A stretch of DNA of 64,000 bases from Leptospiraceae bacterium (lineage in GTDB: Bacteria; Spirochaetota; Leptospiria; Leptospirales; Leptonemataceae): positions 310,001 to 374,000 of the forward strand of contig BPKM01000001.1 in NCBI GenBank assembly GCA_026005135.1. Reading direction: 5' to 3'. Within the stretch, counting starts at the first letter, position 1. Each line of letters begins with the position of its first letter. The translations under genes were made by a program, and so were the position numbers. A model generated the notes under the pieces. That model was not told where the DNA came from, ran no database searches, and worked only from the letters and a program-made list of their open reading frames with translations. Of the stretch, positions 54,446 through 63,327 are shown piece after piece.

Positions 54446-55623
54446 TAGATATAGAACAAGAAATTAATAAAATCATAAAAGAAGTAATAGAATGGAGACA
54501 TTATATTCATTCTCGACCAGAGCTTGCTTTTGAAGAATTCAATACATCTAAATGGATTCAAGAAAAATTAAAAGAGTGGCATATTCCTTTTGAAACTAAT
54601 TGGGCTTCTACTGGGATTGTAGGAAAATTAGAAGTCAAAGAACCAGTAAAAAAATTAGGTTTTCGCACAGAATTAGATGCACTACCTATAGAAGAAAAAA
54701 ATGAATTTTCATATAAATCTATCTATAAAGGAAAGATGCATGCCTGTGGCCATGATGGTCATATGGCTGCTTTACTTGGAGCAGCTAAAATATTATCTGA
54801 TTTTTATCAGAAAGGATTACTAAAAAATTCTATTTATTTTATCTTTCAGCCAGCAGAGGAAAATGAAGGTGGTGCAAAAAAAATGATTGAAGAAGGATTT
54901 AATAGGAAATATCAGTTAGATGCAATTTATTCTATTCATAACTGGCCAGAACTACCAGAAGGAATTTTTGGTATAAAACAGGGACCTATTATGGCATCTT
55001 ATGATAGGTTTGAAATCCATTTCTCTTCAGAGAAAGGTTCTCATGCAGCAATGCCACATCAGGGGATTGATATAATTTATATTGCAACCCAGTTGATTCA
55101 AAATACTTATTCTTATCTAAGTAGAATGAATCCAGTACAGGAAAAAGTTTTATCTTTTACTTCTATTCATGGAGGAACAACATATAATGTATTACCAGAT
55201 ACATTAGAAATTAAGGGAACAATCAGAACATTTGATAAAAATATTCGAAATCAAATACTATCTTTTTTAAAACAACTATTAGAATCTTATAGGAATTTAT
55301 ATGGATTAAATTATAATTTTTTATTATATGATGGTTATCCAGCTACAATTAATACAAAAAAAGAAGTAGAAATAGTAAAGAAACTTATTATAGAAAAATT
55401 TGGTTCCGATAGATATAAAGAAATAGAAAAACCCAGTATGGGCAGTGAAGATTTTTCTTATTTTTTGGAACATTATCCGGGGGTATATTTATGGCTTGGT
55501 TCTCAGAATAAAAATAAAAATCAAACTATTTGTATGTTACATAATCCAGAATTTGATTTTAATGATAATATTTTAAAAGATATAATAAAATTTTGGGTTG
55601 AAAGAGCAAATTATCTTGAATAA
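54442..55623 (+). CDS. M20 family amidohydrolase (hippurate/IAA-amino acid hydrolase-like)
   Basis: 393 residues. Metal and catalytic motifs: HACGHDGHMAALLGAA (about 98-113), FQPAEENEGGAKKMIEEG, SIHNWPELPEG and C-terminal MGSEDFSYFLEHYPG. The dimerisation domain lies between. The family removes acyl groups from amino acids or peptides. I use ATG 54442, which overlaps the hydrolase stop codon (ATGA), rather than TTG 54424, because translational coupling is the simpler reading. Confidence 0.9.
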   Translation: MIDIEQEINKIIKEVIEWRHYIHSRPELAFEEFNTSKWIQEKLKEWHIPFETNWASTGIVGKLEVKEPVKKLGFRTELDALPIEEKNEFSYKSIYKGKMHACGHDGHMAALLGAAKILSDFYQKGLLKNSIYFIFQPAEENEGGAKKMIEEGFNRKYQLDAIYSIHNWPELPEGIFGIKQGPIMASYDRFEIHFSSEKGSHAAMPHQGIDIIYIATQLIQNTYSYLSRMNPVQEKVLSFTSIHGGTTYNVLPDTLEIKGTIRTFDKNIRNQILSFLKQLLESYRNLYGLNYNFLLYDGYPATINTKKEVEIVKKLIIEKFGSDRYKEIEKPSMGSEDFSYFLEHYPGVYLWLGSQNKNKNQTICMLHNPEFDFNDNILKDIIKFWVERANYLE

Positions 55624-55696
55624 AATGGAAAGGGATTATGATTATTAAAATGTATTCTTTGATGTATGGTTATAGAAATTAAAAGGAGAAGTACGA

Positions 55697-55843
55697 ATGG
55701 AATCTGGTAAACCTATTTTATGGGTAGAAGAATTGGGGTATGTAAGTCCATTGGAATTTATTAAACAAGGTATGAAGTTTGAGTTAATAAGTGAAAGAGA
55801 AAAAGAAATGTTACGGAAAGGTGGTTATAAATTTAGAGATTGA
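55697..55843 (+). CDS. 48-residue small protein with strong Shine-Dalgarno
   Basis: Start ATG 55697 follows AAAAGGAGAAG at ideal spacing. The product (ESGKPILWVEELGYVSPLEF to GGYKFRD) is soluble and charged with no known family. It is preceded by a 70-bp gap after the M20 gene and followed by about 150 bp to cfpA. The good ribosome site and codon use like its neighbours argue that it is real. Confidence 0.45.
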   Translation: MESGKPILWVEELGYVSPLEFIKQGMKFELISEREKEMLRKGGYKFRD

Positions 55844-55991
55844 TGTATATAAAAATTAAAAAAAATTTTCAAATAATTAAATTTTTTAGTTGATCATAAA
55901 AGATAGCTATATAAAAATACGATAATAAGCTATAAAGGTAAATTTTTTAGCAAAAAAACGCGAAATTTAATAAAAATATGGAGGAAACAAT

Positions 55992-58031
55992 ATGGCAGCT
56001 GGTCAATTCCCAAAAAGCCCTAATAAAGTCGATCCAGTAATCCCCAGTGCGGTGGCTTCGAGAACATCGCTTGTCTGGGAAGGTCGAAATAAAATAGCAG
56101 AATCGAAAAAAATTATCGATGATGCTGCAGCAAGAGTGAGGGATTTTGTACAAACAAAATTACCTCCGGAGATCGTTAAAGATGTTGATATAATGGCAAG
56201 TATCGAAGATAAAATCTATAATTATGTAAACCAGGCATATGTAAATATGTTTAATCGATACACAATTACAGTAGAAGACGAAATGATGAAAAAAGTCCGC
56301 GATTTTATTGATAAGGAAGAAATGCGGGCATTAGCAAGATATACACCAAGAGAAATCTCTGAATTAATCGACAAATTAGCAGGTGCAGATAAATTTAATA
56401 CTGGCGAAATAGAAAAATCTATTATCAATATGTATGGACACTTGCAAGGACATATTCAAAGAGGTGTTAATGATTTAGAAAATGAAACAAATGCAATTCT
56501 ACGTCAGAAAACAGATGTTGGTGCTTTTGTAAGAGGAGAAAATGCTTATTCTATTGTAAAATGTGTTTTTAAAGATAATTTATATAAACCTAAAACTGTT
56601 ACTGATATTAAATTATCTATCAATATTTTAGATTCAGAATTAATTAGTCCAATTTTTCACTATCAAACAACAGTAGAATATCTATTAAAGGATACTTTAG
56701 CAAAACATATCATGGAATTAATTGATAGAGAGATAGAAAAACTTAAAGAAGAGATTGTAGATTCTGGAAGACCAGAATTAACAGATAGTGAAGTAATGTT
56801 TGAAAAAATTAAGCTTGTAGAGAAATATACAGATGATAATACTTCTGATCCTAATTCTAAGCGTTATGCAATTTTAGCAAAAAAATTCTTGGATAAGATT
56901 GAAGGTTTACGTGCAGAAATTGATCAGGAAGATTATGATCCATTAAATATGAGAGAGAGAATTAAAGCAATTATTGATGATGAAAATATTCGAAATAGAG
57001 GATTCAATACAGCTGTTAATACAATAACTTCTATTTTAGATACTTCTAAGCTTGGTTATCAGGTATGTGATAATAAGAAAAATGCAAGAGAATGTTTAAT
57101 TCGTGAATACGAAGACGAAGATGAAACACAACTACCAGATGAAAGATATGCTATTCGACTTGTTTATTATGATCAAGCGCAAATTCGAGAGCTAAAAAGA
57201 ATTTATGATGCAAGAATGAATGCATTTATAAGAGAAGTAGATGCTGTAATGGATGTAGTGGAAGAACTCTATCAAAGAAGTAAAAGAAAATTTGGTGGAT
57301 TTAAAAAAGTAATAAAAGATTTCGAAGATTTAGCTCAGGCAGTTATGCCAAAAAGATGGGTAAAAGAAAGAGAGGCGATCAATTCTGATCCAGATGAAAT
57401 TCAATGGAATAAACTAAAATATAGAGATCCAGTTAATACATTTGTAGAAAAAAATAACAGAACCTATACAGTAGAAATTAAAAATACTTCTCAAAAATTA
57501 AAAGAAATTAAAGAAAGATTACAATCTATGTATGGATATCAAAATCCAATAGAAAGAGTAGTTATTGAAGAAAGAGTAAATCTTTTAGAACAACAATTTA
57601 ATAAATTTATCTATGAAATTAACCCACATCATTTACAGCCTGGTTTATTGCTTGATATAGACATAAGCACAAACAAAAGAAAACAATATATGATGAAAGC
57701 AATGGCTAATGTATTAAATGAATTTTTACATAGTGTATCTAAGGGATTTGCTGATGCTGCATTTGCTACATTTAAACGAAGAAGATCTACAGTTCGTGAT
57801 GATAGAGAAATGTCCTTTGAAGCAGATTCAGAAGTTGATTCTCAACTAAAAAAATTAGCATCTCAATATGCTGGTTCAACAACTGAATCATCTTCTTCAA
57901 TATCTTCTAGTACAACAAGTTCAACTGGAATAGAATCCAGTACATCTGAATCAGGTGTTAAAGGATCTGCAGATGTAACACCAAAATCTTATGAAGATAA
58001 ATTAAAAGATATGGGTTTAAAAGAATTATAA
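55992..58031 (+). CDS. cfpA: cytoplasmic filament protein CfpA
   Basis: 679 residues, the size of Treponema CfpA. The conserved coiled-coil body is recognisable (VEDEMMKKVRDFID, LARYTPREISEL, NMYGHLQGHIQRGVNDLENE, QKTDVGAFVRGENAYSIVK, ILDSELISPIFHYQTTVEYL). CfpA forms ribbons of filaments under the inner membrane along the cell, affecting division and shape. The last ~60 residues are a Ser/Thr-rich linker (TTESSSSISSSTTSSTG) and a terminal EDKLKDMGLKEL. GGAGG 6 nt before ATG 55992 gives strong initiation. It leads a run of five same-strand genes. Confidence 0.9.
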   Translation: MAAGQFPKSPNKVDPVIPSAVASRTSLVWEGRNKIAESKKIIDDAAARVRDFVQTKLPPEIVKDVDIMASIEDKIYNYVNQAYVNMFNRYTITVEDEMMKKVRDFIDKEEMRALARYTPREISELIDKLAGADKFNTGEIEKSIINMYGHLQGHIQRGVNDLENETNAILRQKTDVGAFVRGENAYSIVKCVFKDNLYKPKTVTDIKLSINILDSELISPIFHYQTTVEYLLKDTLAKHIMELIDREIEKLKEEIVDSGRPELTDSEVMFEKIKLVEKYTDDNTSDPNSKRYAILAKKFLDKIEGLRAEIDQEDYDPLNMRERIKAIIDDENIRNRGFNTAVNTITSILDTSKLGYQVCDNKKNARECLIREYEDEDETQLPDERYAIRLVYYDQAQIRELKRIYDARMNAFIREVDAVMDVVEELYQRSKRKFGGFKKVIKDFEDLAQAVMPKRWVKEREAINSDPDEIQWNKLKYRDPVNTFVEKNNRTYTVEIKNTSQKLKEIKERLQSMYGYQNPIERVVIEERVNLLEQQFNKFIYEINPHHLQPGLLLDIDISTNKRKQYMMKAMANVLNEFLHSVSKGFADAAFATFKRRRSTVRDDREMSFEADSEVDSQLKKLASQYAGSTTESSSSISSSTTSSTGIESSTSESGVKGSADVTPKSYEDKLKDMGLKEL

Positions 58032-58042
58032 AAATATTAAAT

Positions 58043-58073
58043 TTGTACCGATGGGAGTATCTCATCGGTACAA
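58043..58073 (+). promoter_or_regulatory. long hairpin between cfpA and the next gene
   Basis: TTGTACCGATGGGA pairs with TCTCATCGGTACAA (one G-U) around a GTA loop, a 14-bp stem. No T-run follows (ATATAAAAGG), so it is not a normal intrinsic terminator. It may stabilise the cfpA 3' end, allowing much more cfpA than downstream protein. Confidence 0.6.
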
Positions 58074-58089
58074 TATAAAAGGTAAAGTT

Positions 58090-59016
58090 ATGATAGGAAA
58101 AACATATTATTCTGTAGGTAAAAGGGATATATATAATAAATTATTAAAACACATGGTATTTACTACCACAATTGTAGAACGTTTCGAAAAAGGAGAAAAT
58201 TTAGCTGATATATTAAATGAATTATTAGATCAGGATTTGATTACAAAAGAACAAATACCAGCAATATTAAGATTATTATTAGTAGAAAGAGCAAAATTAC
58301 CTTATGAATCTGTAAATCTAAACCATGATTTTTCTAATTTTTCTGTATTGGTAAAAACATTTCAGAAATGGAATGCTTTAGATGTTGTTATTGCTTATTA
58401 TCATCCAACTTATGGTTTAATTGTTATAAATCCAGCAAATGAAGATCACTGGGAAAGAGTTCATGAATTAAAAAAAGATGAATTATTAACTATTTACGTT
58501 AGAGATAAAAAAGGTAGAATAGATGTAGCAAAAAAAGGAATTCATGTTTTCTTTTTATTAATAGAAAATAAAGTTCCCGAAGAAGATCCAGATTTTATTT
58601 TACCAGAAGAGAAAAAAGCACCTATACCACAAACAGAAGTAAAAAAAGAAGAACCAAAGGAAACAGCAAAACAAATTCCTAAAAAAATGAATCTCACTCC
58701 TAAATATTCAGTTCAGGTAACCAATGAATTATTTCATAATGGTAATGTGGAGGCATGGAAAAATATTATAGAAGCTTATGAAGCAAAATATCCAGGTTGC
58801 AAAGTAATTGTTTATCATGAGGGTGAATTAATACAGGATTTAAATGCTTTATTTAAATGGGGAAAAGTTAAGCATGGAGGGGTTATTATGTTTCAGGTTG
58901 TGGGTGAAAACATAAAAGGTGTAAGTAGACTTCAAAAATATTTACATGAAGGTGCATCTCCAAGATTTGAAGCATTTTTGAAAAAGGATATAAATAAAGT
59001 ATTAAATTTATTTTAA
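58090..59016 (+). CDS. hypothetical protein of the cfpA cluster
   Basis: 308 residues from ATG 58090, preceded by AAAGGTAAAG; the GTG at 58051 lies inside the hairpin and is rejected. An N-terminal helical domain (about 1-75; FEKGENLADILNELLDQDLI) resembles type-II secretion/DUF4388-type helix bundles only loosely. A middle domain with YHPTYGLIVINPANEDHWERV is followed by a Pro/Lys/Glu-rich linker and a C-terminal globular part (VQVTNELFHNGNVEAWKNII to the end). No signal peptide, so cytoplasmic. Unrecognised family; a filament-associated role is inferred from position only. Confidence 0.6.
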   Translation: MIGKTYYSVGKRDIYNKLLKHMVFTTTIVERFEKGENLADILNELLDQDLITKEQIPAILRLLLVERAKLPYESVNLNHDFSNFSVLVKTFQKWNALDVVIAYYHPTYGLIVINPANEDHWERVHELKKDELLTIYVRDKKGRIDVAKKGIHVFFLLIENKVPEEDPDFILPEEKKAPIPQTEVKKEEPKETAKQIPKKMNLTPKYSVQVTNELFHNGNVEAWKNIIEAYEAKYPGCKVIVYHEGELIQDLNALFKWGKVKHGGVIMFQVVGENIKGVSRLQKYLHEGASPRFEAFLKKDINKVLNLF

Positions 59017-59024
59017 GAAAGGCT

Positions 59025-59738
59025 ATGTTTACAAAATATTTTCAGGAACAAACGAAATTTTTACAAGAATCTTTAAAATTACGTCTCGAAAAAAAAGGAA
59101 TTACACCACCTACTGAAAAAGATTTAAAATTATTTAAAGAATTTTATGATTTTATTAAGGATCATATTCCGGTTGGATTTTCTCTTGCTATGGGAAAAGT
59201 TCGAAATAGAACCCATGTTCTAAATAAAAATTGTGATTTAATTGTATATAGAAAATGGTGTAAGAATTTTTTAAAACTTACAGGTGGATATATTTTAACA
59301 GATCAAATTTATTCTTTTTTATCTATAGAAAATGAATTAACAACAGAGTCGTTATTGAAACATGTAGAACTTACCCAATCTATAAAAACCATGTATGCTA
59401 TGGATTATGACTTACCAGAAGAACGATTCATTCCTTTATATTCTATATTATTTGCTTATAAATCAAGGGTTCCTTTATTATCGCATAAGTTATCTATGGT
59501 TCATGCTTCGGAAGAAAAAGGAATTCCTATAACACAGGAAGTAGATATGCTCTGTGTTCTGGATCAGGGTATAATCATAAAAGATTGGGAACAAGGTACA
59601 TTTAAAATTATAGAAACAAATGAAGATACCTTAATGTGGTTTTATATCTTATTTATAGAATTTTTAGATAGAGATAATGAATTAAAATTAGATTTAAGAA
59701 GTTATATAAAAGAACAAAAACAATATGTGGAAAAATAA
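59025..59738 (+). CDS. hypothetical protein, possibly nuclease-fold (DUF6602-like)
   Basis: 237 residues, soluble, starting 8 nt after the previous stop. A central segment, GKVRNRTHVLNKNCDLIVYRKW, then SFLSIENELTTESLLKHVEL, has the D...E-x-x spacing seen in restriction-endonuclease-like proteins such as DUF6602, where CDIxIYD and E-V-K form the metal site. Here the lysine is replaced (IENEL), so it is probably inactive if related. The last 60 residues include DMLCVLDQGIIIKDW. Function unknown. Confidence 0.5.
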   Translation: MFTKYFQEQTKFLQESLKLRLEKKGITPPTEKDLKLFKEFYDFIKDHIPVGFSLAMGKVRNRTHVLNKNCDLIVYRKWCKNFLKLTGGYILTDQIYSFLSIENELTTESLLKHVELTQSIKTMYAMDYDLPEERFIPLYSILFAYKSRVPLLSHKLSMVHASEEKGIPITQEVDMLCVLDQGIIIKDWEQGTFKIIETNEDTLMWFYILFIEFLDRDNELKLDLRSYIKEQKQYVEK

Positions 59739-59754
59739 TAAAAGGGATTAAACA

Positions 59755-61002
59755 ATGTTCAAAAAAATAAATAAATATATTTTAACGTGGGCTATTTTAA
59801 GTATAATACTACTTATAAATGGATGTAAAAAAGAACCAGAGGTTAAAGTAATACAAAAAAATGAATATTATATTGTTTTGGATACATCTGGTTCTATGGC
59901 ATTTGGTCCATTTTCTCATGTACAGAAGAAATTTAATGAGCTATTATCCTTAGTAAAGACTGGCGATACAATTTATCTTATAACTTTTGATAGTGAACCT
60001 AAGATTATAAAAAAAGTAGAAAATTATGATTTAACCCAAAAAGAAGAATTGCTCCAGATTGTGCAGGATTTAAAGCCAGTTGGATTATATACTGATTTCC
60101 AAATATTAATAGATTATTTAAAAGAACTGGTTCAACAAAAACCCTTAGAAGAAGAAAAATTTGATAAAGAAAAAAATGAAATTTTAAAAATACAAAAAAA
60201 GCAATTTATCATTGTTTTAACAGATGGAAAAGATGAACCACCTAAAAAAAGAAAACTTGTTGATATTAAAGATTTTTCTAAAGAGGAAGAATTACCTGTA
60301 AAAGATAGGTATATCTATTATATTAGTTTTGCAGAAAAGAAAAGCGAAAAGTTAGAAGAGAATTTAAAAACATTATCTCCTAATGTAGAAACAATTGAAA
60401 GGCCTATAAATAAAGATAATGTAGATGATCAAGTTCAAAATAATAAGGAACAAAATACACAGGAAAATACGAATCTGGAAGATCCATCTGGGATTGAACA
60501 GCTTAAACAGGATATTGAAAAAAAACAGGAGATTATACAAAAAGAAAGTATTCTTTTAAATATTTATTATAACATAAAACACTTTATAGTAAATAATTGG
60601 TATTACCTATTGCCTTTATTGATAGTAATTCTATTCTTAGGGTTCTTTTTATTTTACAAATTAAAACCGGAACCAATGAAAGGCGAACTTACTTTTTATG
60701 AAGTAGGCATGCATCCATCTATGGGAAAGACAGTAAAATTAAGTCGTTTTGAAAGAAAAAAATTAAGTATAGGCAATGATCCTTCTTGTTTGATTCGTAT
60801 TAAATCTAAAGACTTTCCTAAGAAGATTGAACTAAAAGCCTTAGATAAACGACATGAGTATTTATTTAAGATCCCTAAGAAATATCTAAAAGAAGTACAG
60901 CTAATAAATAATGATAAAAATGTAATACATTCAGGTGATAAATTTAAAATAAAAAATTATATTTTTGAGTATAACTATGGTAGCAAGCGTAAGAAATATT
61001 AA
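59755..61002 (+). CDS. membrane protein with vWA domain, one membrane helix and FHA-like C-terminus
   Basis: 415 residues. A signal with a lipobox-like end (IILLINGC, Cys 23) is followed by a vWA domain (about 38-210) with the MIDAS motif LDTSGSMAF and a late LTDGKDEPP. A charged coiled linker (about 225-270) leads to a second membrane helix (YYLLPLLIVILFLGFFLFY, about 282-300). The cytoplasmic tail resembles an FHA domain: LSIGNDPSCLIRI, then VIHSGDKFKIKNYIFEY, but it lacks the usual Ser/His phosphopeptide residues. It could report periplasmic ligand binding to the cytoplasmic filament. The next gene overlaps it by 26 bp. Confidence 0.7.
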   Translation: MFKKINKYILTWAILSIILLINGCKKEPEVKVIQKNEYYIVLDTSGSMAFGPFSHVQKKFNELLSLVKTGDTIYLITFDSEPKIIKKVENYDLTQKEELLQIVQDLKPVGLYTDFQILIDYLKELVQQKPLEEEKFDKEKNEILKIQKKQFIIVLTDGKDEPPKKRKLVDIKDFSKEEELPVKDRYIYYISFAEKKSEKLEENLKTLSPNVETIERPINKDNVDDQVQNNKEQNTQENTNLEDPSGIEQLKQDIEKKQEIIQKESILLNIYYNIKHFIVNNWYYLLPLLIVILFLGFFLFYKLKPEPMKGELTFYEVGMHPSMGKTVKLSRFERKKLSIGNDPSCLIRIKSKDFPKKIELKALDKRHEYLFKIPKKYLKEVQLINNDKNVIHSGDKFKIKNYIFEYNYGSKRKKY

Positions 61003-62992
61003 AATTAATCCATTAGAATTAAGAGGAAATGATAGAGTTTTTCAAATAGATAGAGATACAATATTGATTTATACAGGGTTACATTTAGAAGATTTTCGTC
61101 CTTTTTCTCGAATTGGTGCTGGACATGATTTTCCTGTATCAATAATACAACTTGTTGAAAATGTTCTATTACCAGAAAGACATATGTGGAATGTAGGTAT
61201 AGAGGAAATGTGGCTTAGAAATTCTATTGATTCTGGAATCTCTAAGTTAAAATATGTTGGAAGTAAAGAAATGTTAAATTATTTAAATCGTTATTTCGAT
61301 TTAGAAAGTTATTATTCTAATGGAAAAAAGGCAGATAAAATCCATTTACCAGTTGAATATAAAGTATATCAGCCACCAAATCAGAGAGAACTAAATAAGG
61401 ATAAATCATCTATAGTTTATATGCATACTGGTGATTTTCAGGTTCTTGTTGGTGGTAGTCGCGTAATGGATTCTGGTAATTATTTTAGAGCACGTTTAAC
61501 CATCGATAAAGAATATTTATTATTAAAACGTATTATAGAAAAATTACCAGAGCAACAGGCAAAAAATGGATTTAGTTTTTTTGTTTTTGATGGGGAATTA
61601 TTTAGTTCTTTATTTAATTTTAATGGAGAGTTGTTAGCTATTAATCCATTGCCAGAGATGCATTTTAGATTATTTGAAATGCAAATCGATCCAGATAGAA
61701 TTAATATGGCAATTACATCATCTCCTTATTTACCTGGTTTTGTAGAATTATTTCGAAGAGCTGATGTAATTGAAAAAGAATTTGCAGTAAGTTATCCAGA
61801 TGTTGAAAAATTAACGTTATTAAAGCGAATTTATTATTATTCTCGCCCAAAATTCTTTTCTGATGGTAGTACACTTCCTTATGCAAGATATGTAAATTAT
61901 TATGAATCTAAAACAAAATCTCATGCAGTATTGGCTTTTCGTGTAAGAGATGATATAGAAAATCAATTAAAGATATTATTTCCATTATTACCAGACAAAA
62001 TTAATCGTAATTTTGATTATATTAAAGGACCCTTTGATATTGAATTTATTAAAATCAATGACAAAAAAGATTTATTAGATTTACAATTTTCTAATTTTTA
62101 TTTTATAATACAGGGTGCGATAAAGGATAAAAAATGGTATAGTTTAAGATTAAATGAAAATTACTTACCAGCTATTCCTGGTGCTGAATATAAAATTCAA
62201 CAAATTATAGATATAGAAGAGGTATTAGATTTCTTTCAAAATACTTTTGAAAATACGGTATTTGGGGATTTATTATACAATTTAGCATCTAAAATAGCAT
62301 CATATCAGTCTGTTGACGATTTATTATCGATTAAAGATGAATTATATTTAATAAGAACTCAAGCCATACCTGCTGATAAAGTATTATTGTATAATTTAGC
62401 AGAAGCGTTAAAATTACTTTATAATTTTACAAATTATTATCAGGAGTTACCACCAGATGTAAATAGATTATTTCTAAAAGTTAGAAAAAGATTTTCTCAC
62501 CAGAAAGTAAAATTAGAAGAAATATATAATCTTTCTAATAGTATTAAAATTCATGTTTTTGTTAAGACTGGAGAGTTTGTAAGTTGTTTTATTACAGAAG
62601 TAGAACCTTTATGGAATATCAGTATACAATACCCACCCCATCCAGATTCTGCAATTGATTCTGAAAAAGAATATAGAAGATATTTAAAAGAGCAACATAA
62701 ATTAATTGATAAAGGTATAGGAACACAATTAGAAAGAAATGTTTTAGAATTTTTAGAAAAACTTTTAGAAGAGAGAATTTATTATAATGAACAAAGACAA
62801 AAACTTCAGATTTTAATAGATTCTTTAAAACCAAATTTAGAAGAAGCGGCATCAGCGTTATTGCCAAGAGAGAAAAAGGGAGTACCATTTCATATGAAGT
62901 TACCTTATTGGTTAAGAATTACCTTAGAGACATTGCGAGTACCAGAAAGTATTAATTATATAGAAAATAAGTTATCTAAATTTAAAAAATGA
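60977..62992 (+). CDS. large hypothetical protein of the cfpA cluster
   Basis: 671 residues from ATG 60977, overlapping the vWA gene by 26 bp, so likely translationally coupled. No signal peptide or membrane helix; mostly mixed alpha/beta with helical C-terminus (EYRRYLKEQHKLIDKGIG, LERNVLEFLEKLLEER). The opening INPLELRGNDRVFQIDRDTILIY is distinctive, but no known family was recognised. The conserved position next to the vWA protein suggests a partner. TTG 60965 is also in frame. Confidence 0.6.
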   Translation: MVASVRNIKINPLELRGNDRVFQIDRDTILIYTGLHLEDFRPFSRIGAGHDFPVSIIQLVENVLLPERHMWNVGIEEMWLRNSIDSGISKLKYVGSKEMLNYLNRYFDLESYYSNGKKADKIHLPVEYKVYQPPNQRELNKDKSSIVYMHTGDFQVLVGGSRVMDSGNYFRARLTIDKEYLLLKRIIEKLPEQQAKNGFSFFVFDGELFSSLFNFNGELLAINPLPEMHFRLFEMQIDPDRINMAITSSPYLPGFVELFRRADVIEKEFAVSYPDVEKLTLLKRIYYYSRPKFFSDGSTLPYARYVNYYESKTKSHAVLAFRVRDDIENQLKILFPLLPDKINRNFDYIKGPFDIEFIKINDKKDLLDLQFSNFYFIIQGAIKDKKWYSLRLNENYLPAIPGAEYKIQQIIDIEEVLDFFQNTFENTVFGDLLYNLASKIASYQSVDDLLSIKDELYLIRTQAIPADKVLLYNLAEALKLLYNFTNYYQELPPDVNRLFLKVRKRFSHQKVKLEEIYNLSNSIKIHVFVKTGEFVSCFITEVEPLWNISIQYPPHPDSAIDSEKEYRRYLKEQHKLIDKGIGTQLERNVLEFLEKLLEERIYYNEQRQKLQILIDSLKPNLEEAASALLPREKKGVPFHMKLPYWLRITLETLRVPESINYIENKLSKFKK

Positions 62993-63283
62993 TTATTGGA
63001 GTATATCTAAGATGTTTTGTATAAAGTTTTTATGTTCTTCTAATATTTTTTTTAATTCTTCTTTCTGGTTTGTTTTCACCAATCTTCGAATGATTTCTAC
63101 CATATTATTTCGAATTTGGGCATCTAATTCTGCTAAATTTTGGGGTATGGGGGAATTTTGTTGTTCTAATTTTTTACGAAATTCCTTAGCTTTATTGATA
63201 TTTTCTAAAACCTCATCTGGATTGCGACGTTCTCTATTTTGAGTAATAAATTTTTTTAAGGTTTCTGGTGTAAATTCTTCCAT
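62993..63283 (-). CDS. small hypothetical coiled-coil protein
   Basis: 96 residues, helical and charged (EEFTPETLKKFITQNRERRN), with FRKKLEQQNSPIPQNLAELD and a C-terminal EELKKILEEHKNFIQNILD. No family recognised. It is antisense to the end of the cfpA cluster, its stop directly abutting the stop of the preceding gene, and divergent from the GAF-GGDEF gene with 44 nt between. Confidence 0.55.
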   Translation of the reverse strand: MEEFTPETLKKFITQNRERRNPDEVLENINKAKEFRKKLEQQNSPIPQNLAELDAQIRNNMVEIIRRLVKTNQKEELKKILEEHKNFIQNILDILQ

Positions 63284-63327
63284 AGGATGACAATTTAAAT
63301 AGAAAAAATCATATTACAAGTAAAATT

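Noticed and set aside
58051-58089. GTG at 58051 as start of the gene after cfpA
   Set aside because: It lies within the stem-loop and has no ribosome site; ATG 58090 has one.
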